A stretch of DNA of 41,031 nucleotides. Origin: Aeromonas caviae (GTDB lineage: Bacteria; Pseudomonadota; Gammaproteobacteria; Enterobacterales; Aeromonadaceae). The stretch's first letter is position 1. Each line of letters starts with the position of its first letter. A program made the translations under genes and the position numbers. This document shows positions 11,545-18,305 of this stretch, one piece after another. The notes below the pieces were generated by a model. The model worked only from the letters and a program-made list of their open reading frames with translations, did not search any database and was not told where the DNA came from. The DNA lies in contig NZ_CDBK01000036.1 of NCBI RefSeq assembly GCF_000819785.1, positions 1 to 41,031 on the forward strand, in the 5' to 3' direction.

Positions 11545-12906
11545 TCAGAACAGCCCCAGCCCCTTGAGCATCACCACCAGGATCAGCAGCGGCGACACAT
11601 AGCGGATGATGAAAAACAGGGGCCTGAGGATGGGCTGCGCCAGCTTGCCCCCATTGGTCAGCGCCGTCGTCATCCGCTCAAATCCCCATACCCAGCCCAC
11701 AAAGAGGCAGAGGAAGATGCCGCCAAGGGGCATCAGCACGTTGGAAGAGACGAAGTCGAACAGATCGAAGAAGGTTTTCCCGCCAACCTGCACATCCGCC
11801 AGCGTGCTGCTCGAGAGCGCACAGGTCGAGCCGACCGCCCCCAGCACCAGCAGGTTGATCAGGGTCGCCCTTGTGCGGCTCATGTGAAAGCGCTCGGAGA
11901 GCACCGAGACCGGCACCTCCAGGATGGAGAGCATGGCCCCGGTGGCTGCGATGGCGGAGAGCACGAAGAAGAGCACCATGAAGAGGTGGCCGAAGGGGAT
12001 GCTGGCAAAGACCGCGGGTATGGTGATGAACAGCAGGGAGGGGCCTGCGCTCGGCTCGAAGCCAAAGGCAAACACCGCCGGGAAGATGGCGATCCCCGCC
12101 AGCATGGAGACGAAGAGATCCGCGCACATCACCCGTACCGTGGTGAGAGGGATGTGCTGATCATCGCGAAAATAGCTGCCATAGGTCATCATGCAGCCCA
12201 TCCCGATGGAGAGCTTGAAGAACGCCAGCCCCATGGCCGTCAGCACGACGCCTGCGGTCACCTTGGAGAAATCCGGCGAGAACAGGAAATGCAGTCCTTC
12301 GCTCGCTCCGGGCAGAGTCAGGCTGCGCACGCCTATCACCAGCAGCAGGATGAAGAGCAGTGGCATCAACCGCTTGGTGACCGCTTCGATCCCCCTGGAG
12401 ACCCCCATCAGCAAGATCCCCCCCATCAGGGCCAGCACCAGCCACTGCCAGAGCAGACTCTGCAAGGGATCCGTGATGAGTGAATTGAAGGCAGCCCCCG
12501 TGACGGCGGGATCGGTGGAGAGGATCTCGCCGCTGGCCGCCTTGAAGATGTAGGCAAACACCCAGGCCGCCACCTCGGAGTAGAACGACATGATGAGGAA
12601 GGCCGCGCTCACCCCCATGGCGGCGATCAGCCACCAGGGTTGCCCCTTCGGAGCCAGCTTGATGAGCCCGCTGACCGCATCCGTCCTGGCCTCGCGCCCC
12701 AGCATGATCTCGGAGATCATCACCGGCAATCCCACCAGCAGGGTGGCGATGACATAGACCAGCAGAAAACCGGCGCCACCGTTCTCACCGGTCAGATAGG
12801 GAAACTTCCAGATATTGCCGAGCCCGACGGCAGACCCCAGGGTCGCGGCCAGCACGCCAAAGGTGCTGGTAAACCCATCTCTGGCTTTGGTAATGGATTG
12901 GCTCAT
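11545..12906 (-). CDS. Sodium-dependent transporter, NSS/SNF family
   Basis: A 453-residue sodium-coupled symporter of the neurotransmitter:sodium symporter family, whose bacterial members move amino acids or related compounds. The signature of the unwound first helix is clear: GSAVGLGNIWKFPYLTGENGG. About 11-12 membrane helices are visible, in line with bacterial members rather than the larger animal ones. The substrate cannot be read from sequence. The ribosome site is weak (GAGACAACG before ATG). Two palindromes, 12960-12971 and 13020-13037, lie upstream and may be regulatory. The gene is transcribed alone, converging on rssA with a shared terminator. Confidence 0.93.
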   Translation of the reverse strand: MSQSITKARDGFTSTFGVLAATLGSAVGLGNIWKFPYLTGENGGAGFLLVYVIATLLVGLPVMISEIMLGREARTDAVSGLIKLAPKGQPWWLIAAMGVSAAFLIMSFYSEVAAWVFAYIFKAASGEILSTDPAVTGAAFNSLITDPLQSLLWQWLVLALMGGILLMGVSRGIEAVTKRLMPLLFILLLVIGVRSLTLPGASEGLHFLFSPDFSKVTAGVVLTAMGLAFFKLSIGMGCMMTYGSYFRDDQHIPLTTVRVMCADLFVSMLAGIAIFPAVFAFGFEPSAGPSLLFITIPAVFASIPFGHLFMVLFFVLSAIAATGAMLSILEVPVSVLSERFHMSRTRATLINLLVLGAVGSTCALSSSTLADVQVGGKTFFDLFDFVSSNVLMPLGGIFLCLFVGWVWGFERMTTALTNGGKLAQPILRPLFFIIRYVSPLLILVVMLKGLGLF

Positions 12907-12959
12907 CGTTGTCTCGCTGTGTGGATCACCGCCTGAATTAAAAGGGTCGGAGTGTTCCG

Positions 12960-12971
12960 TGGATTAATCCA
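12960..12971. promoter_or_regulatory. 12-bp palindrome upstream of the NSS symporter
   Basis: TGGATTAATCCA is a perfect palindrome 54 bp upstream of the symporter start. It is a possible regulator site. No family could be assigned. Confidence 0.35.
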
Positions 12972-13019
12972 GCCCGACAAGATGATTTAGTGAAAATCGC
13001 CGCTGGCCGCACCCAACGC

Positions 13020-13037
13020 ATTATTTAATTAAATAAT
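13020..13037. promoter_or_regulatory. 18-bp AT-rich perfect palindrome
   Basis: ATTATTTAATTAAATAAT is perfectly self-complementary and lies 114 bp upstream of the NSS start, just past the XRE gene's terminator. It could be an operator or an AT-rich upstream element. It is conspicuous in this GC-rich DNA. Confidence 0.4.
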
Positions 13038-13054
13038 TTTCCATTTTGACAAAT

Positions 13055-13085
13055 AAAAAATGCCGCCTCGAGGGCGGCATTTTTA
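13055..13085 (-). terminator. Terminator after the XRE regulator gene
   Basis: An 8-9 bp stem ATGCCGCC (13060-13067) with GGCGGCAT (13073-13080), A-run on one side and T-run on the other. It follows the stop of the XRE gene by 17 bp and is probably bidirectional. Confidence 0.88.
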
Positions 13086-13101
13086 TCAAGGTTGAACCGA
13101 A

Positions 13102-13377
13102 TCAAGCCTTGGCAATATCGTCCGGACCGATCTGGCCGATTTCGGCGACTTTCTTGTCAGCCAGCAGCCAGAGGGTGAACTTGTGCAGATCGGGGTGGTG
13201 GGCCAGGGCAACCAGGAAGGCGCCTCCGACTTCACGGTAACCCAGTTCATAGTTCTTCAGGGTGGTTGGGGGGACGCCCAGCAGATCGGCAAACTTGGGA
13301 CGGCTCAGGCCTACCGCTTCGCGGATCTGACGGATCTTCTTGCCAACAGTTACGATATTTGAATTCATGTGTTCCAT
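13102..13377 (-). CDS. Small XRE-family helix-turn-helix regulator
   Basis: A 91-residue protein with one Cro/CI-type HTH near residues 12-50 (IRQIREAVGLSRPKFADLLGVPPTTLKNYELGYREVGG), followed by about 40 residues with no recognised domain. It is probably a DNA-binding repressor. The start is either ATG 13377 or ATG 13368. The second has GGAG about 10 nt upstream, while for the first the same GGAG is only 1 nt away, so 13368 (88 residues) may be correct. It is transcribed alone and divergent from the 195-residue unknown gene. An inverted repeat GACTCGTAGTC at 13419-13429 overlaps a possible -35 (TTGACT), which would suit autoregulation. It is not obviously part of a phage or toxin-antitoxin pair, since no partner gene adjoins it. 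Confidence 0.85.
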   Translation of the reverse strand: MEHMNSNIVTVGKKIRQIREAVGLSRPKFADLLGVPPTTLKNYELGYREVGGAFLVALAHHPDLHKFTLWLLADKKVAEIGQIGPDDIAKA

Positions 13378-13418
13378 ACTCCGTTCGGCGGATTGACTCC
13401 ACCTTTATTTTTCGCGAC

Positions 13419-13431
13419 GACTCGTAGTCAA
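13419..13431 (-). promoter_or_regulatory. Possible operator/-35 of the XRE gene
   Basis: The inverted repeat GACTCGTAGTC (13419-13429) overlaps TTGACT read on the minus strand (13431-13426). The hexamer ACTCGT recurs at 13451-13456. No strong -10 is visible about 17 bp downstream, so the promoter is tentative. Confidence 0.35.
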
Positions 13432-13569
13432 GTGTATCAGTTTTGAACGGACTCGTTATGGTCGAGCCTCTATCTATAATCAGCGTCTTTCGACGACAAC
13501 CCTTCACAAACCTCGGGGATGGTAATCGCTGCGTCGCCTCAGGTAAACAGTCTCGAAAAGAAACCTTTC

Positions 13570-13596
13570 TTGTTGCCCGGCCATCCCTCGTATAAT
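13570..13596 (+). promoter_or_regulatory. Promoter of the 195-residue unknown gene
   Basis: A perfect -10 TATAAT at 13591-13596, with TTGTTG at 13570-13575 as a possible -35 (spacing only 15). Transcription would begin near 13603, about 24 nt before the start codon. Confidence 0.55.
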
Positions 13597-13626
13597 TCGC
13601 CGGTTATTTCCAAGAGAGTCATCAAC

Positions 13627-14214
13627 ATGGCATTTCCCGGCATCATTTCCCGTCTTCATTCCGACCCGGACTCCCTCCCCCGTCAGCTCGCCCAGGGTCT
13701 GCAGACCCGGGCCGAAGCGTTCTGGTTGCCCATGGCCATGCAAGGGGACGCCACCACCGTGCTGGCGGCCCTCCCGGACAGCTGCAGCCTCTATCTTGAA
13801 GGCCAGACGACGCTTCCCCTGCGCAGCCACGACGGCGTCGTGGCAGAAAACGGCACCCTGGCACTGGGCAATGGTCACACGATGACGCTGGCCAGGGAGA
13901 AAGGCGATGGCGGCATCGTGCCGGAAGAAAGCCTCGCCGAGATGGCCCAATGGCTGGAAGCGGGTCATCGGCACTTCATCTGCTCCACTGCCGTCCAGCC
14001 CGTGGCGCGGGCCATCCTCAACATCTGGCCTCTCGATCCCTACCTCGCCCGTCACTTCTTGCTCAGTTTCACACCCTTGCTGTGCGAAGCAACCGAGGCG
14101 GACTATCTTGCGGTCCTCTCGGTCAGGGCGGGTGACGCCATCCCGCGGCACGCTTGGGCTGAGGCTTATATGAAGCTTGAGAAGAAACTGCATCGCGCCT
14201 ACTTGGATCACTAA
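13627..14214 (+). CDS. Conserved-looking unknown protein, 195 residues
   Basis: I do not recognise this protein. I place the start at ATG 13627 (MAFPGIISRLHS) because a perfect -10 hexamer lies 31-36 bp upstream, so an earlier start at 13519 would be before the predicted transcript. An AAGAGAG stretch may be the ribosome site. The sequence has no signal peptide and no membrane helix and looks like a soluble globular cytoplasmic protein. It contains a compact beta-rich middle (DSCSLYLEGQTTLPLRSHDG) and a C-terminal half with many helices ending in KLEKKLHRAYLDH. Codon use matches the neighbours, which supports a real gene. It stands between the divergent XRE gene and the ompA cluster. No clear terminator follows before the ompA promoter. 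Confidence 0.75.
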   Translation: MAFPGIISRLHSDPDSLPRQLAQGLQTRAEAFWLPMAMQGDATTVLAALPDSCSLYLEGQTTLPLRSHDGVVAENGTLALGNGHTMTLAREKGDGGIVPEESLAEMAQWLEAGHRHFICSTAVQPVARAILNIWPLDPYLARHFLLSFTPLLCEATEADYLAVLSVRAGDAIPRHAWAEAYMKLEKKLHRAYLDH

Positions 14215-14277
14215 TAAATCCCAAGAAACAGCCAGTTATCCCTACGACACAATTTGCCCCATCCCTTATCTGTGAGC

Positions 14278-14306
14278 TTGATCATGTTTTGAAATGGGCA
14301 TAAAGT
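14278..14306 (+). promoter_or_regulatory. Promoter of the first ompA gene
   Basis: TTGATC at 14278-14283, a 17-bp spacer and TAAAGT at 14301-14306. The second ompA gene has a matching arrangement (TTGATC, 17 bp, TACAGT). Transcription would start near 14313, giving a leader of about 207 nt. The 305-bp gap 14215-14519 contains no gene. Confidence 0.6.
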
Positions 14307-14311
14307 GCGCC

Positions 14312-14329
14312 ACGTCATCGGAATGACGT
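14312..14329 (+). promoter_or_regulatory. Stem-loop at the predicted 5' end of the ompA-1 mRNA
   Basis: ACGTCAT (14312-14318), loop CGGA, ATGACGT (14323-14329): a perfect 7-bp hairpin starting at the predicted first transcribed base. In E. coli the ompA leader begins with a stem-loop that protects the mRNA from RNase E-dependent decay. This may be the equivalent. Further imperfect palindromes lie at 14351-14366 and 14372-14383. Confidence 0.5.
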
Positions 14330-14519
14330 CGGCTGTTCGTGGCGGAGTATGCATTGTCGACAGTGCAACCCGCACACTTGTGCACCCAGATACGTGCCTC
14401 CTGGATGGATCTAGGATCCCTGTTCGCACCAACGTCGTTGGTCGACAGAGCCAGCAGCTTACATAAATTACAAAGTGCGAAGCACGTGAACAACGTGCCA
14501 TCTCAACGAGGATTATTTT

Positions 14520-15539
14520 ATGATGAAAATGGCTCCTTCCCTGATCGCCATCGCTATGGCCACCATGGGTGCAACTGCAGCTCACGCCGCTGACGACATC
14601 TACTTCGGCGCCGGTGTTGGTGCAACTCACTTCAACGGTCTGAACAAGATCGAAGGCGTGAACGTTGGCGAAGAAGATGCGGCTGCTGCCAATGCCTTCG
14701 TTGGTTACAACTTCAACGAATACTTCGGTTCCGAGCTGGGCTACCAGTACACCGGCCGTGGCAACACCGACGGCAACCGTTACGAGAGCCAGGGTGCCAC
14801 CCTGTCCGGTATCGCTCGTCTGCCGCTGGGCAACGATTTCTCCCTGTTCGGTGAAGCTGGCGCCTACTGGGGCCACACCGACGGTCTGGGCACCAGCGAT
14901 ACCAAAGTATCCCCGCTGGCCGGTGCCGGTGTGACCTACAAGGTCAACGACGCGCTGGATCTGCAAGCTCGCTACCGCTACATGTGGGACGTGGCTGACC
15001 TGCACGCCGACAACGTACGCTACAAGTCCAACCAGAGCGTTGCGACCCTGGAAGCCGTTTACCACCCGTTCCGTACTTCCTACGTAGCGCCTGCTCCGGC
15101 CCCGGTTGTTGAAGAAGCACCGGCCCCGGCTCCGCAAATCGTTGAGAAGAACTTCGCCCTGAACTCCGACGTGCTGTTCGCCTTTGGCAAAGACAGCCTG
15201 AAGGCCGAAGGTGTGCAAGCCCTGAACGCTCTGTACCAGCAAATCGTTGAGTTCCAGCCGAAAGACGGCAACGCCGTTGTTGTTGGTTACACCGACCGTA
15301 TCGGTTCCGACGCTTACAACCAGAAGCTGTCTGAAGCTCGTGCCCGCACCGTTGCCAACTTCCTGGTCAGCAAGGGTATGGCTGCCAGCAAGGTTGCCAT
15401 CGAAGGTCGCGGCGAAGCCAACCCGGTCACCGGCACCAAGTGTGACGGCGTCAAGGCCAAGGCTCAGCTGATCTCCTGCCTGGCTCCGGACCGTCGCGTA
15501 GAAGTTCGCGTATCCGGCGTACAAGAAGTTCAAAAGTAA
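14520..15539 (+). CDS. OmpA family outer membrane protein (first of three)
   Basis: A 339-residue outer-membrane protein. It has a signal peptide ending AAHA (cleavage before ADD), an N-terminal 8-strand barrel of about 170 residues, a Pro/Ala hinge (PAPAPVVEEAPAPAPQ), and a C-terminal OmpA domain that binds peptidoglycan. The domain shows LNSDVLFAFGKDSLK and the signature LSEARARTVANFL. Two cysteines in KCDGVKAKAQLISC match the C-terminal pair of enterobacterial OmpA. ATG 14520 has GAGG 8 nt upstream; an adjacent ATG at 14523 is also possible. Codon choice is more biased (many ggt, cgt, aac, ctg) than in neighbouring genes, suggesting the most highly expressed of the three. Aeromonas is known for tandem OmpA genes. 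It has its own terminator. Confidence 0.96.
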   Translation: MMKMAPSLIAIAMATMGATAAHAADDIYFGAGVGATHFNGLNKIEGVNVGEEDAAAANAFVGYNFNEYFGSELGYQYTGRGNTDGNRYESQGATLSGIARLPLGNDFSLFGEAGAYWGHTDGLGTSDTKVSPLAGAGVTYKVNDALDLQARYRYMWDVADLHADNVRYKSNQSVATLEAVYHPFRTSYVAPAPAPVVEEAPAPAPQIVEKNFALNSDVLFAFGKDSLKAEGVQALNALYQQIVEFQPKDGNAVVVGYTDRIGSDAYNQKLSEARARTVANFLVSKGMAASKVAIEGRGEANPVTGTKCDGVKAKAQLISCLAPDRRVEVRVSGVQEVQK

Positions 15540-15562
15540 TCTGACTTCGCTCAGGTAACGTA

Positions 15563-15591
15563 AAAAAGGGGATGCCACGGCATCCCCTTTT
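15563..15591 (+). terminator. Terminator of ompA-1
   Basis: AAAAGGGGATGCC pairs with GGCATCCCCTTTT (stem core 15568-15576 and 15579-15587), flanked by A- and T-runs. Confidence 0.9.
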
Positions 15592-15665
15592 GCTGTCTCT
15601 CTCCTCCCCCCAGCGACACTCTCTGTCTCACCTTTTCTCCCCTTTACCCCCGTATTGCGGCCCCG

Positions 15666-15679
15666 CGACACCGGTGTCG
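15666..15679. promoter_or_regulatory. Perfect 14-bp palindrome upstream of ompA-2
   Basis: CGACACCGGTGTCG lies about 24 bp upstream of the proposed -35. A second inverted repeat, CTGCA (15683-15687) and TGCAG (15694-15698), follows. Either may bind a regulator. Confidence 0.35.
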
Positions 15680-15702
15680 GCGCTGCATATCTGTGCAGAA
15701 AC

Positions 15703-15731
15703 TTGATCACGCTGATTCAAAAGAATACAGT
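15703..15731 (+). promoter_or_regulatory. Promoter of the second ompA gene
   Basis: TTGATC (15703-15708), 17-bp spacer, TACAGT (15726-15731). The layout matches the first ompA promoter. Transcription would start near 15738, leaving a leader of about 214 nt before the ATG at 15952. I see no gene in 15540-15951. Confidence 0.55.
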
Positions 15732-15951
15732 AGCAACGCTTGTAAGACATTGGATGAACTATTAAAAGTGCTCAGTGCCCGGTTAGTTGTCCATGGAGAA
15801 ACAGCTTCATGAGAATCCAGGTTTCCATCCATTTTTTATTCAAGCCGTCCGTGATCCGCTCACGGTGTCGCACATGAAGTGTCATCTGCGACCGGTATAA
15901 CAAAGAGTGCGCAGTACGCCCATAGCACGGCAACTCAACGAGGATAAAACG

Positions 15952-16953
15952 ATGAAAATGAAAATGGCACCAACCCTGATTGCTCTGGCCATTGCAGCCA
16001 TGGGAACCACCACCGCTCAGGCGGCCGACGACTGGTACACGGGTATGGGTGCAGGTTGGGCCTATGGCCACGACCTGGATACCTTCGGCCAGGATGCTGA
16101 CAAGGACGCCACCGCGCTCTCCCTGTTCGGCGGTTACAACTTCACCGAGAACTTTGCCGCCGAGCTCGGCTATCTCTATGCCGGCAAGGCTGGCGTCGAT
16201 GGCGTCGACTTCAAAACCCAGGGTGCCACCCTGTCCGGTATCGCACGCCTGCCCATGAATGACATCTTCTCCGTCTTCGCCGAAGGGGGTGCCTATTTCA
16301 ACCACGTCAACGGCAATGGCCAGAGCGACAACGGGACCTCGCCGCTGGCGGGTCTGGGTCTGACTGCCAAGCTCTCCGACCTTATCGACCTGCAGGCCCG
16401 CTACCGCTACATGTGGGATCTGGGTGACGATCAGAAAACCTGGAAAACCGACATGAGCGTCGCCACCCTGGAACTGGTGATGCACCCGAACCGCACCACC
16501 TATGTGGCACCGGCCCCGGCACCGGCTCCCGAGCCGGTTCCCGAGCCCGTCATGGTCGACAAGAACTTCTCCCTGAGCTCGGACGTGCTGTTTGCCTTTG
16601 GCAAATCCACCCTGAAGCCGGAAGGGGCTGCTGCGCTCAACACCCTGTATCAGCAGATCGTCGACGTCCAGCCGAAAGATGGCAGCGCCGTGGTGGTGGG
16701 TTACACCGACCGCATCGGCTCCGATGCCTACAACCTGAAGCTGTCTGAAGCCCGTGCCCGCACCGTGGCCGACTTCCTGGTTGGCAAGGGTCTGCCGGCT
16801 GGCAAGGTATCCATCGAAGGTCGTGGTGAAGCCAACCCGGTCACCGGTACCCAGTGTGACGGCATCAAGGCCAAGGCTCAGCTGATCGCCTGCCTGGCAC
16901 CGGATCGCCGCGTCGAAGTGCGCGTCACCGGCGTACAGGAAGTGCAGCAATAA
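15952..16953 (+). CDS. OmpA family outer membrane protein (second of three)
   Basis: A 333-residue paralogue of the upstream OmpA. Signal peptide MKMKMAPTLIALAIAAMG followed by TTTAQA, barrel from ADDWYTGMGAGW, hinge of repeated PAPAPEPVPEP, and the peptidoglycan-binding domain with LSEARARTVADFLVGKG. The CDGIKAKAQLIAC cysteine pair is conserved. I start at ATG 15952, which has ACGAGG 8 nt upstream in the same sequence context (CAACGAGGAT) as the other two ompA genes. The C-terminal 130 residues are nearly identical to those of the first copy, while the barrel loops differ. This suggests duplication with divergence of surface loops. It has its own promoter and terminator. Confidence 0.96.
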   Translation: MKMKMAPTLIALAIAAMGTTTAQAADDWYTGMGAGWAYGHDLDTFGQDADKDATALSLFGGYNFTENFAAELGYLYAGKAGVDGVDFKTQGATLSGIARLPMNDIFSVFAEGGAYFNHVNGNGQSDNGTSPLAGLGLTAKLSDLIDLQARYRYMWDLGDDQKTWKTDMSVATLELVMHPNRTTYVAPAPAPAPEPVPEPVMVDKNFSLSSDVLFAFGKSTLKPEGAAALNTLYQQIVDVQPKDGSAVVVGYTDRIGSDAYNLKLSEARARTVADFLVGKGLPAGKVSIEGRGEANPVTGTQCDGIKAKAQLIACLAPDRRVEVRVTGVQEVQQ

Positions 16954-16972
16954 GGGGACAACCACCTGTTGC

Positions 16973-17000
16973 AAAAAGGGGCCATTCCGGCCCCTTTTTT
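16973..17000 (+). terminator. Terminator of ompA-2
   Basis: Stem GGGGCC (16978-16983) and GGCCCC (16989-16994), loop ATTCC, six T following. Confidence 0.92.
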
Positions 17001-17081
17001 AATGCCCGGACGGCACCGCCAGCGCGGGCAGCCCACCTGCCTGTCTCACCGATTTTCCATACAGATGCGTCACTTAAATGG

Positions 17082-17110
17082 TTAATGCGCTCACATCGCC
17101 TATACATAAT
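17082..17110 (+). promoter_or_regulatory. Possible promoter of the third ompA gene
   Basis: TTAATG (17082-17087), 17-bp spacer, CATAAT (17105-17110). The -35 is weak. TATACAT occurs twice nearby, at 17101-17107 and 17117-17123. This differs from the TTGATC promoters of the other two copies, so regulation may differ. Confidence 0.4.
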
Positions 17111-17172
17111 GTTGGCTATACATAGCAAAGGGCTGGGAGCCCTATAACACCCAACATCGACGAGGATACGCG

Positions 17173-18231
17173 ATGAACATAAGACTGAAACCTGTGTGGA
17201 TTGCATTGGCATTGGCGACGAGTGCCGCCCAGGCGGCACCTGTTCACGACTGGTATGTGGGGGCTGGGGGTGGCTGGGCCTTTGCCCATGACATCGATGA
17301 TTTCAGCAAGGACGTCGGCAAGGACGCGACCGCCATCAACGCCTTTGTCGGCTACAACTACAACGAGAATCTGGGGGCAGAGCTCGGCTACCTCTCCACC
17401 GGTGACTGGGATATCGCCGGCCAGGACTTCAACAGCAAGGGGGCCACCCTGTCGGTCATTGGCCGTTTGCCCCTGGGGGACATCTTCTCTGTCTTTGCCG
17501 AAGGGGGCGGTTATCTCTATCACGTCGACTCCGTCAACGGGGGAGATGACAACCTGGCTCCCCTGGCGGGTCTGGGCCTGACCGCCAGACTGAGCGACTG
17601 GGTAGACATCCAGACCCGCTACCGCTACATGGTGCGAGTCGGGGACGATCCTGACAACGACAAGGTGGGCAGCGGTACCAAACGCTGGGTCAGCGACATC
17701 AGTACCGCCACCATCGAGCTGGTGCTTCACCCCAATCGCACCGTCGCCGCAGTGCCGGTGGCCGCGCCTCTGGTCGTGGCACCGCCGCCCCCGGCTCCCG
17801 AGCCGGTGGATCAGACCTTCAACCTGAGTTCTGATGTGCTGTTTGCCTTTGGCAAGGCGGAGCTCAAACCGGAGGGGATGCAGGCACTCGACGCCCTCTA
17901 CCAGCAGATCGTCGACGTCAAACCCAAGGATGGCAGCGCCGTGGTGATGGGCTACACCGACCGCATCGGCTCGGATGCCAACAACCAGGCACTGTCGGAG
18001 GCCCGTGCAAGCACGGTCGCCAACTTCCTGATTGGCAAGGGGCTGCCCGCCGACAAGGTGAGCATCCAGGGCAACGGCGAGAGCAACCCGGTCACCGGCA
18101 CCCAGTGTGATGCCATCAAGGCCAGGGCTGCCCTCATCGACTGCCTGGCCCCGGATCGCCGGGTCGAAATCCGGGTCACCGGTGTCAGCAATCCCGCCGA
18201 GCCCGCCCCCGCCGAACAATCGGCACAATAA
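17173..18231 (+). CDS. OmpA family outer membrane protein (third of three)
   Basis: A 352-residue paralogue, the most divergent of the three. Signal peptide MNIRLKPVWIALALATSAAQA, barrel starting VHDWYVGAGGGWAFAHD, hinge rich in APPPPAPEP, then the OmpA domain (LSSDVLFAFGKAELKPEG). In the signature the usual RARTVA reads RASTVA. The cysteine pair (QCDAIKARAALIDC) is kept. A 14-residue Pro/Ala/Glu tail (NPAEPAPAEQSAQ) extends past the end of the other two. ATG 17173 follows CGACGAGGATACGCG, the same ribosome-site context as the other copies. Codon use is less biased than in copy one, suggesting lower expression. The gene ends at a terminator shared with the convergent malic enzyme gene. Confidence 0.95.
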   Translation: MNIRLKPVWIALALATSAAQAAPVHDWYVGAGGGWAFAHDIDDFSKDVGKDATAINAFVGYNYNENLGAELGYLSTGDWDIAGQDFNSKGATLSVIGRLPLGDIFSVFAEGGGYLYHVDSVNGGDDNLAPLAGLGLTARLSDWVDIQTRYRYMVRVGDDPDNDKVGSGTKRWVSDISTATIELVLHPNRTVAAVPVAAPLVVAPPPPAPEPVDQTFNLSSDVLFAFGKAELKPEGMQALDALYQQIVDVKPKDGSAVVMGYTDRIGSDANNQALSEARASTVANFLIGKGLPADKVSIQGNGESNPVTGTQCDAIKARAALIDCLAPDRRVEIRVTGVSNPAEPAPAEQSAQ

Positions 18232-18257
18232 CCTCCTCTTCCTTCACCGCCGTGCAC

Positions 18258-18283
18258 AAAAAAGGGATGCCGAGGCATCCCTT
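18258..18283. terminator. Terminator between ompA-3 and maeA
   Basis: AGGGATGCC (18263-18271) pairs with GGCATCCCT (18274-18282). The run of A before it gives a strong U-tract on the minus strand, so it suits maeA best and may also serve ompA-3. Confidence 0.85.
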
Positions 18284-18305
18284 CTGCATGTCTGTCCCCT
18301 TGGGA

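Noticed and set aside
14211..18228. Three long minus-strand open frames over the ompA genes
   Set aside because: They mirror the codon bias of the ompA genes, look alike only because the ompA genes are paralogues, and lack ribosome sites.
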